Made by a program: the position numbers and the translations under genes. A stretch of 64,000 nt of DNA, taken from the NCBI RefSeq assembly GCF_002013915.1, contig NZ_MBTF01000023.1, positions 310,001-374,000 on the forward strand. The letters run 5' to 3'. Below, in pieces: positions 58,263 through 64,000 of this stretch (position 1 is its first letter; each line of letters opens with the position of its first letter). The stretch is from Mucilaginibacter pedocola. GTDB taxonomy: Bacteria > Bacteroidota > Bacteroidia > Sphingobacteriales > Sphingobacteriaceae. The notes under the pieces are model-generated. The model saw only the letters and a program-made list of their open reading frames with translations, searched no databases and was not told the DNA's origin.

Positions 58263-59870
58263 TTACTTCATAAATGCTGCTTTAGATTCATTTTCCTCCA
58301 GATCAACAGCCTTAACGGTCAGCTTTCCTTTTGGCCAGAATGTGCTTGTTAATGGCTGCCAATGCGTTAGCGGTGTGTAAGCAAAGCGTTGCCCGTTGAG
58401 GTAAATATTGTAACCTGCCAGTACGATGTTATCGCGCGATGCTTTCCAGCTTAGCTGCTTTTGCATGCCTTTGCCTGTTAGCTTTAATTGCAGAGGTGCT
58501 GATGGTGGCTGCTTATCGGGATGCAGGCGGTTGGTGCAATTGATAAAGGCGCGCAGGGTGTGGTAGGTGCCTTTCCAAATTTGCCCTTTAAGCGCCAGTT
58601 TATATTTGGGCTGTTTATCAATGCCGCCCTGGTACCAATCGCCATGCTCGTGGTCTATCAGGTAAGTTTGCACGTAGTCCCAAAGTTTATAAAACTTTTG
58701 CCCGTACTGCAGGCTGTCCTTGGGGAACATATCATCAAACATTAGCAGTGTGTTCAAGCCTTCCGCCTGCGCCCACCAGTTTTTGGTATCGGCAATAATG
58801 GTAATGCCGGGCTTATCTTTAAAGTAATAGCCTTCATCATAAAAGCCGCCGGTATTGGCGTCCCAACCGTTCTTCAGGGCATGGTCTACCATGCGTTTGG
58901 CGATGGTTAGGGTGGTAGTATCGTGTTTCAGGCCCAGCAGGTGCGATGCTTCCAGCATCAGGTAGGCGGTTTCCACATCGTGCCCGAAAGACACATGGTC
59001 CAATCCGCGGTGGCTTAGGATGTAGGCCTCGGTAGAGTCGCGATGGTCTACGGCCGTCCAGTCGGGTTGGAAGAATAGCGTGAGGTTGCCTTTGGGTGTT
59101 ACAATTTTATCGCGGATGAGAAACAGCATCTCCTGCAGGCGTTCTTTCAATAGTTTATCGGGCCAAACGCGGTAAAGCTCGGTAAAGGCTTCCAGCAAGT
59201 GTATGGAAGTGTTTTGGTCCTTATATCCCGTTTCGGCTTTGGAGGGTGTTTCGGCGGTGCGTTTTATCGGCGTGCCGTCCAGTTCCATGTGCTGATAGTA
59301 GCCTTTGTAGATCGGATCGTGCGCATGTTTTTCCAGCCAGCCGAATTGTTTTATGGCGAGGCTTAGCGCAGCGGTATCTCCGGTTTGGTGGTAATACGCC
59401 GCCATAGCGTATAGCGCAAAGGAATTACCGTAGGCCTCCTTTGGTGCAAAGCCACCCGGTTTGGGTTTTCCGCTTTGGTCGGTATAGGTATAAAAGCCGC
59501 CGTTCTGCTTATCCCACAACACGTCTTTCAGGAATCGGAAGCCCTGCGCTGCACCTTCCGCATAATATTTTACAGAAGGGTAAAGCTCTGCCGCACGCGC
59601 ATTGCTCCATACATGCCTGCTTTGAGTAACGATCATTTTATCCTGCGAGCCGGTGGGTTTAAAATCGTAACTGAACGAACTTAAGAAACCACCATAAACG
59701 GTATCGATAGCCGCCGGGTACCAGGGTTTCAGCAATTCATCTACCATCGATCTTTTCATTTCGGCATACACCTGCGGACGGGTATTTGCGGTTGTTTGTG
59801 CATTGCTGTTACTGCTTACAGCCAACAGCGCCGGTATAGCGAAGCAAAACTTTTTTAAAATAGATGCCAT
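58263..59870 (-). CDS. AGE-family epimerase (N-acylglucosamine/cellobiose 2-epimerase type), exported
   Basis: The 535-residue protein has a signal peptide (ILKKFCFAIPALLAVSSNSNA). The alpha6/alpha6 barrel covers about 30-440: WYPAAIDTVYGGFLSSFSYD, RHVWSNARAAELYPSVKY, GGFYTYTDQ, STEAYILSHRGLDHVSFGHD and WWAQAEGLNTLLMFDDMF, which include the His residues that act in epimerases such as cellobiose 2-epimerase. A FnIII-like C-terminal domain follows (SAPLQLKLTGKGMQKQLSWK). It lies 8 bp after the GH9 gene. Together they point to processing of beta-glucan oligosaccharides outside the cytoplasm. Exact sugar is inferred. Confidence 0.85.
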   Translation of the reverse strand: MASILKKFCFAIPALLAVSSNSNAQTTANTRPQVYAEMKRSMVDELLKPWYPAAIDTVYGGFLSSFSYDFKPTGSQDKMIVTQSRHVWSNARAAELYPSVKYYAEGAAQGFRFLKDVLWDKQNGGFYTYTDQSGKPKPGGFAPKEAYGNSFALYAMAAYYHQTGDTAALSLAIKQFGWLEKHAHDPIYKGYYQHMELDGTPIKRTAETPSKAETGYKDQNTSIHLLEAFTELYRVWPDKLLKERLQEMLFLIRDKIVTPKGNLTLFFQPDWTAVDHRDSTEAYILSHRGLDHVSFGHDVETAYLMLEASHLLGLKHDTTTLTIAKRMVDHALKNGWDANTGGFYDEGYYFKDKPGITIIADTKNWWAQAEGLNTLLMFDDMFPKDSLQYGQKFYKLWDYVQTYLIDHEHGDWYQGGIDKQPKYKLALKGQIWKGTYHTLRAFINCTNRLHPDKQPPSAPLQLKLTGKGMQKQLSWKASRDNIVLAGYNIYLNGQRFAYTPLTHWQPLTSTFWPKGKLTVKAVDLEENESKAAFMK

Positions 59871-59878
59871 GCTACCGG

Positions 59879-62383
59879 TTATTTCTTGTTCAACAAACGA
59901 TCTGCCGCCAATACCAGGAACAGGTAATCAGATGTGCCCCCGCCTAAAACATATTCCCCTTGTTGCCATAGGTAGGGCCATTTCAGTAACTCCGGGAAAT
60001 CGGGCCTGATCAATGCCGTACCAGATGCGCTGCCTCCCGGTATGTACGACCAGTCGGCCCTGTTGGCGCCATAAGCCGTCGTCATGGACTTGGCGCCCAC
60101 GCCCGATACGAATGACGAAGTATTAGATCCCGGGTGGCAGCCCAAAATAAAGTTGATGGAGTTGAGCATGTACTTATCGCTGAATATCTGCGGGAATTTG
60201 GCGCACAGGAAGTATTGCTTATACCCAAAGTTTTGAATGCCCCAACCTGCGCCCCAAATGTTGGGTTCGTAAGGCACACCGTAAGGTGTTTTTAAACCTT
60301 GTTTTTGAATATCGGAATAAACTCCTTTTACGGCTGTGGTAACAGCTTCTGTAAATGCTGCATTGTTCACGGCTTTCAAAGCACGACCCACCATCCAGCC
60401 GGTGTTTTGAATTTGCTGAACAATGAGTGCCTGGTTCTTCACTAAAAAGTCGGCGTATTTTTTATCATCGGTAGTGATTAACAATTCAACCGCCAGCGGG
60501 ACAAAACGGCCAATGTTCTTGTCCTCGGTTTTATTCCAAACCTCGGTAGCTATTTGCAGGCATTGTTTAGATAAGGTATCGTTATAACCCTTCATCACCC
60601 TGCTGGCGGCAGCTAATGCCACGGCGGTATGCAGCGTGCGGCCGGTATTTTCTTCGGTGAATAGCCAACGGTCATCCGGCGGGGCGGGTTTATTTAAAAT
60701 GGGGTCGATGGTGCTGCCATCGGTTTTATAAGGTAGGTTGTCGGTAAGGTTAGCGGCATCGCCTAATAGAACATACTGGCGCAAAGTAGGCTCAATGATG
60801 CCTCGATAGAACCTGCCCATGGCCTGGTAGCCGCCGGTAATGGTAAGCAAACCATGCTCTATCTGTTGCAGCATATCTGGTTTGCCATCAGGCTGTTGTA
60901 TCTCTACGATGTGGTTTTGCTGATCGATGGTGGTGTTATCGTATTTCACATCAAAAGCTTCGTAAGCTAATGTTAACCCGTGCACGGTTTCCGCCTGCGA
61001 TTCAACACGGATGTCGAAATCGCCTGCATCGTGCCAGGCGCCGCGGTTAAGGTAGGGTACATTATCGCCGGGCTTAAACTTCGTGAGGGTAGAGTGCCCC
61101 TGTATATAGCCGTCGAAATGGTTAGAGTCGATAGGCGCCATGCGGGCATCATCCATGTGGCACAGCCCGTGCCAAACGCGGTATTTATCGTTCACGCGCA
61201 TGTGGCACATTTGCGCAGGCAGAAAGTATTCCAACGTGGGCTGCCAAACGTCATTGCTGAAAACCTTATCGCTTATCTGGAAAGTTTCGGTTTGCGAGTT
61301 GCCGTATTTCACTATATACATCCCAGGTTTTTTTACCGAAGAGAAATCGAAATGCAGGTAGTGGTAGCGCAGAAAGTTGCCCCAATCGGCAGGTGTTTGT
61401 TTCAGTACCGCTTCCAGTCCGCCCGTCTCTTTTACGCGGTAAAGCGTGGCGGGGAGTTTTTGTTTATCGTGTTTGTCCAACTCGATCACCGCAATTTTTT
61501 GCTGCGACGGATGATACCCCACCTGCGACACCTGCACCACCGGCGCCGACCGCCAGCCCGGTATGGCGTTTGGCGTAACCAACCACTCAATAGCACCTTT
61601 TGCTGCGCCTTTAGCAATAAGCGACCGAACCACAAACCAGCCGTTATTGTGTTTGCTACGGCCATCCAATAGTTGCAATTTATCGCCCTTTAGGTTCTCT
61701 ATCACCAGGCGCTGCTCGGGCAGTTCGGGTGCTACGGTAATTTTTTTGCCTGCGGCGATAGGGATAGTTTGGTACTCGTTCTCCTTGTCTGCAACCATCT
61801 GGCTATTGCTTTGCAGCGGGAAAATGCCGAACTGCTCATCCGCATAAAACGACTTGCCGAACAATATGCCCGGGAAGAGCTCAATGTTAAAACCCACTTT
61901 GCCTATCCATGCATCGGGTAGGGGTTTATCCAGGTCTACAATTATTTTGAAGGCTTTACCCACCGGCAACACGCGGATGTTGTAAGCAAAATTGAGGTCA
62001 GGGTAAATAATGGGGTTAAAGCCCTTGCGGTTTATTTCGGGATTAGGGTATTCCATGCGCACGCTTATTTCGTGCGTGGCTTTATTGATAACCCGCTTGC
62101 CCACCTTGGGTATGGGCGACCATTGCCCCGGCGTAGGCTCCAGCCTTAGATCGCCATTGGTTGCCGTACGCAAGCCGTTCTGAATAATACCTACACCGCC
62201 CTGGTGCCCTTCGGGGTAAAAATCGTGTGCCAGCATTACGTTCACGCTGCCGTATTCCAGGTATTCGAGGTTGTTGAGCACCATGCCTGGTTTGGGACTG
62301 GCGGTTTTGGTTTGCGCCTGAAGATTGTTAATGCCTGCAAAGCACAGCATACCCGCAGCAATAAGGCTAAATTTTATACTCAT
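59879..62383 (-). CDS. Glycoside hydrolase family 9 protein with N-terminal extension, exported
   Basis: The 834-residue protein starts at ATG 62383. The signal peptide ends near LQAQ. Residues about 30-300 form an unassigned N-terminal domain. A cellulase-type Ig-like domain follows (VQVSQVGYHPSQQKIAVIEL, about 305-400), then the GH9 alpha6/alpha6 barrel. It has the catalytic Asp region RGAWHDAGDFDIR (about 445-457) and the FILGCHPGSNTSSFVSGVG motif. The C-terminal Glu region is unusual (WQQGEYVLGGGTSDYLFLV). GH9 enzymes are mainly endoglucanases. Operon with the AGE epimerase suggests turnover of a beta-glucan. Confidence 0.85.
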   Translation of the reverse strand: MSIKFSLIAAGMLCFAGINNLQAQTKTASPKPGMVLNNLEYLEYGSVNVMLAHDFYPEGHQGGVGIIQNGLRTATNGDLRLEPTPGQWSPIPKVGKRVINKATHEISVRMEYPNPEINRKGFNPIIYPDLNFAYNIRVLPVGKAFKIIVDLDKPLPDAWIGKVGFNIELFPGILFGKSFYADEQFGIFPLQSNSQMVADKENEYQTIPIAAGKKITVAPELPEQRLVIENLKGDKLQLLDGRSKHNNGWFVVRSLIAKGAAKGAIEWLVTPNAIPGWRSAPVVQVSQVGYHPSQQKIAVIELDKHDKQKLPATLYRVKETGGLEAVLKQTPADWGNFLRYHYLHFDFSSVKKPGMYIVKYGNSQTETFQISDKVFSNDVWQPTLEYFLPAQMCHMRVNDKYRVWHGLCHMDDARMAPIDSNHFDGYIQGHSTLTKFKPGDNVPYLNRGAWHDAGDFDIRVESQAETVHGLTLAYEAFDVKYDNTTIDQQNHIVEIQQPDGKPDMLQQIEHGLLTITGGYQAMGRFYRGIIEPTLRQYVLLGDAANLTDNLPYKTDGSTIDPILNKPAPPDDRWLFTEENTGRTLHTAVALAAASRVMKGYNDTLSKQCLQIATEVWNKTEDKNIGRFVPLAVELLITTDDKKYADFLVKNQALIVQQIQNTGWMVGRALKAVNNAAFTEAVTTAVKGVYSDIQKQGLKTPYGVPYEPNIWGAGWGIQNFGYKQYFLCAKFPQIFSDKYMLNSINFILGCHPGSNTSSFVSGVGAKSMTTAYGANRADWSYIPGGSASGTALIRPDFPELLKWPYLWQQGEYVLGGGTSDYLFLVLAADRLLNKK

Positions 62384-62510
62384 AGTAATTTTAGGTGGGC
62401 CGTGGTTAGATGTTTTGTGGCCGATGGTAAAATTACCCCGCAGCAAAAAGGGGCAGCAACACTATTGGTGTATTTAATACAAATTATGTTAACGTGCACG
62501 GTGCATCGTG

Positions 62511-62751
62511 CCGTGGGTTTCAATCCACGGCTATAATACGCCACGAGGCTACGCCTCTCAGGGAATTATCAGATTCAATATACAGTCGTTGTTGTTTCTA
62601 AAGTCGCGTAGCGACGATCTATGTCGTAGCCGTGGGTTTCAACCCACGGGGAGTTACGGAAGAACAATGAGAGAGGCGTAGCCTCGGCAAATGTTGTAGC
62701 CGTGGGTTTCAACCCACGGCGGATTTGGTTCCCGGTTGAAACCCACGACGG
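62511..62751. repeat. Cluster of REP palindromes (CCGTGGGTTTCAACCCACGG type)
   Basis: Copies at 62511-62530 (one base different), 62630-62649 and 62700-62719 are near-identical palindromes. An inverted degenerate copy is at 62731-62751. Between them lie GAGGCTACGCCTC (62545-62557), GTCGCGTAGCGACG (about 62603) and GAGAGGCGTAGCCTCGG (62671-62687). The region has no gene. Spacers are unequal and palindromic, so it is not a CRISPR array. Similar REPs are mobilised elsewhere by RAYT (TnpA-REP) proteins; none is in the window. Confidence 0.85.
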
Positions 62752-62801
62752 TTTGATAATCTCCCGCCAATTTCCAATTTTTGAAAGATAATAGCCCCTT
62801 T

Positions 62802-63194
62802 ATGAAAATTGCCGTTTTAATATCCCGCATCATCCTTGGCCTGCTGTACCTTATTTTCGGGCTGGATTATTTTTTGCATTTCATCCCTTACCAACCGGCG
62901 CACACCGGGGTTACCGGCGCTTTTGTAGCAGGGTTAAAGGGCGTGGGCTACTTTTACCCCATGATAAAAACCATACAAATATTGGCGGGGCTGTCGTTAC
63001 TGTTCAACCGCTATGCACCTTTAGCTGCCGTGGCAGTTTTCCCTATCAGTTTAAATGTACTGCTGTTCCATACTATTTTGGTGCCTTCGGGATGGTTGAT
63101 GGGCGTATTTTTATTTGTGCCGAATGTACTGCTGGGTTTCGGCTGGAAGAAATATTATGCGGGTTTGTTTACCGCAAAGGCGGTTGTTGATTAG
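62802..63194 (+). CDS. DoxX-type four-helix membrane protein
   Basis: The 130-residue protein starts at ATG 62802 (a TTG seven codons upstream is not preferred). The membrane helices are VLISRIILGLLYLIFGLDYF, YPMIKTIQILAGLSLLF, PLAAVAVFPISLNVLLFHTI and LMGVFLFVPNVLLGFGW. The pattern, with the glycine-rich first helix, is that of DoxX. The stop overlaps the convergent AraC gene by 4 bp, so the two mRNAs are antisense at their ends. Confidence 0.85.
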   Translation: MKIAVLISRIILGLLYLIFGLDYFLHFIPYQPAHTGVTGAFVAGLKGVGYFYPMIKTIQILAGLSLLFNRYAPLAAVAVFPISLNVLLFHTILVPSGWLMGVFLFVPNVLLGFGWKKYYAGLFTAKAVVD

Positions 63195-63985
63195 CTAGGT
63201 TTTCCCAGCAAACTGCCCGGCGTAGCACCGAATAGTTTTTTGAAAGCGAAAGAGAAATGCGACAGGTCCTCAAAACCTATGTCCAAATAAATATCAGACG
63301 GTTTTTTGCCTTTTTTGCTGATGAGGAAATAAGCTTCGCGCAGGCGTTTTTGGATAAGCCAACGGCTCGGTGTATCATTAAATATCTGCCTGAAATCGCG
63401 CTTAAAGCTGGAAATGCTGCGCCCGGTAAGGTAGGCAAAACGCTCGATGCTTACGTTGAACTTATAGTTCTTGTTCATAAAGGCCTCCAGGTCTATCTTC
63501 TCGGGGATACCGAAATCGAATAGTATGCCGGCCCAGTCGGGGTGTATCTGTAATAATATCAACAGCAATTCTTCGCGCTTCAAATCGGCAAAAGGTTCGT
63601 CGAGTTGTCCGTTGCCGCGGTAATAAGGTTCCAGCGATTGCACAAAGTTTTGCACCCGTCCGCTTTTTTCACCCGGTAAAAACGAGCCACCTATCGTGGG
63701 CGATGCTGCCGCGATTTTATGCCGCTGTTGAAACCCCTTCAAAAAAGCCTCATCAAAAATTACTACCACTTTGGCAAATTCGCCTGCATCGGGTTGTTTG
63801 CTGTAGCGGGCCAAATGGTTTTTACGGGCAATGCAGTACTCGCCCGGGCGCATTACGGAGTTTCGGTGCCCGTCGTACCCTACAATGCTGCCACGCAAAA
63901 GGTATATAAAAAAGTGCTCGGGGATGAATTGCTCCGGCGAAATGGCCGGGCCAATGTAGCACGATGTTATGCCCTCTATCTTCAT
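63191..63985 (-). CDS. AraC-family transcriptional regulator
   Basis: The 264-residue protein is complete, starting at ATG 63985. The N-terminal part (about 1-150) is a cupin-like effector domain (FFIYLLRGSIVGYDGHRNSV, MRPGEYCIARKNHLARYSKQ). The C-terminal double HTH (about 165-262) has NVSIERFAYLTGRSISSFKR, DFRQIFNDTPSRWLIQKRLR and PSDIYLDIGFEDLSHFSFAF with KKLFGATPG. It is convergent with the DoxX-type gene, and no divergent target is in the window. The effector is unknown. Confidence 0.92.
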   Translation of the reverse strand: MKIEGITSCYIGPAISPEQFIPEHFFIYLLRGSIVGYDGHRNSVMRPGEYCIARKNHLARYSKQPDAGEFAKVVVIFDEAFLKGFQQRHKIAAASPTIGGSFLPGEKSGRVQNFVQSLEPYYRGNGQLDEPFADLKREELLLILLQIHPDWAGILFDFGIPEKIDLEAFMNKNYKFNVSIERFAYLTGRSISSFKRDFRQIFNDTPSRWLIQKRLREAYFLISKKGKKPSDIYLDIGFEDLSHFSFAFKKLFGATPGSLLGKPS

Positions 63986-64000
63986 GGCTTAAATTTTGGC

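Noticed and set aside
62511..62751. Possible CRISPR array (repeated 20-bp units)
   Set aside because: The units are self-palindromic, spacers are of unequal length and contain other palindromes, one copy is inverted, and there is no leader or cas gene. REP elements explain it better.
1..64000. tRNA, rRNA, integrase or insertion sequence
   Set aside because: No sequence with tRNA arm patterns, no rRNA-like stretch, and no transposase or integrase frame was found on either strand.

Overview
The window reads as chromosomal DNA of a Bacteroidetes bacterium of the Sphingobacteriaceae, most likely Mucilaginibacter or a close relative. I infer this from the gene families (FecR and STN proteins, GIN-domain protein, DUF4846, bacillithiol genes), from promoters of the Bacteroidetes type (-7 box TAnnTTTG, about 20 nt after a TTG/TTTG box), and from intergenic regions full of small palindromic repeats. 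I see no rRNA, tRNA, CRISPR array, prophage or intact insertion sequence. Gene density is normal and nearly all genes look intact.

Layout. 1-2225: the 3' end of a FecR anti-sigma gene and an STN/carboxypeptidase-regulatory/beta-barrel protein. 2437-7884: L-asparaginase, TatD nuclease, two FKBP prolyl isomerases, NrnA and Ndk. 8018-11088: a small membrane protein, a DUF721 protein, RecF and a pseudouridine synthase. 11339-13777: a lytic transglycosylase and a phytase-like esterase lipoprotein. 14114-19763: an acyltransferase-3 gene divergent from a four-gene operon (MBOAT O-acyltransferase, SGNH/DltD-like protein, FkbH-like HAD/GNAT protein, acyl carrier protein). 19921-24977: pentapeptide protein, orphan antitoxin-like ORF, type III polyketide synthase with an ICMT-type methyltransferase, M23 peptidase with DUF4846. 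25224-31736: SIMPL protein, receiver-like protein, BshA, lipoproteins, lactonase, TPR protein, RibH. 31772-38154: small lipoprotein, YtxJ, LipA, ECF sigma/RskA-like pair, Nnr, YefM-YoeB, phosphodiester glycosidase. 38180-49150: UvrA, a frameshifted secreted protein, GIN protein, serine hydrolase, SDR and epimerase genes, a photolyase-like protein. 49411-55015: GbsR-type regulator with two target genes, a transglutaminase-like protein, a PIN toxin-antitoxin pair, and an ArsR/SRPBCC/hydrolase operon. 55179-63985: Sel1 protein, two DoxX-type proteins, a GH9 plus AGE-epimerase operon, a REP cluster and an AraC regulator.

The most interesting unit is 15412-19763. It has the architecture of a Dlt (D-alanylation) system, but the carrier-protein loading enzyme is replaced by an FkbH-like protein, a family known to load a glyceryl group from 1,3-bisphosphoglycerate onto an acyl carrier protein. 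I propose that it decorates a surface polymer with glyceryl (glycerate ester) or a related group. Secondary signals are: -7 boxes only 3-10 nt from the start codon at many genes, which suggests leaderless mRNAs; matched palindromic operators at the GbsR-type locus; TGTACA operators at YefM-YoeB; a start-proximal 1-nt frameshift at 41318-41322; a photolyase-family protein without the Fe-S cysteines; and several families of terminal-inverted-repeat and REP elements. All functional calls are by eye from sequence, without database searches.
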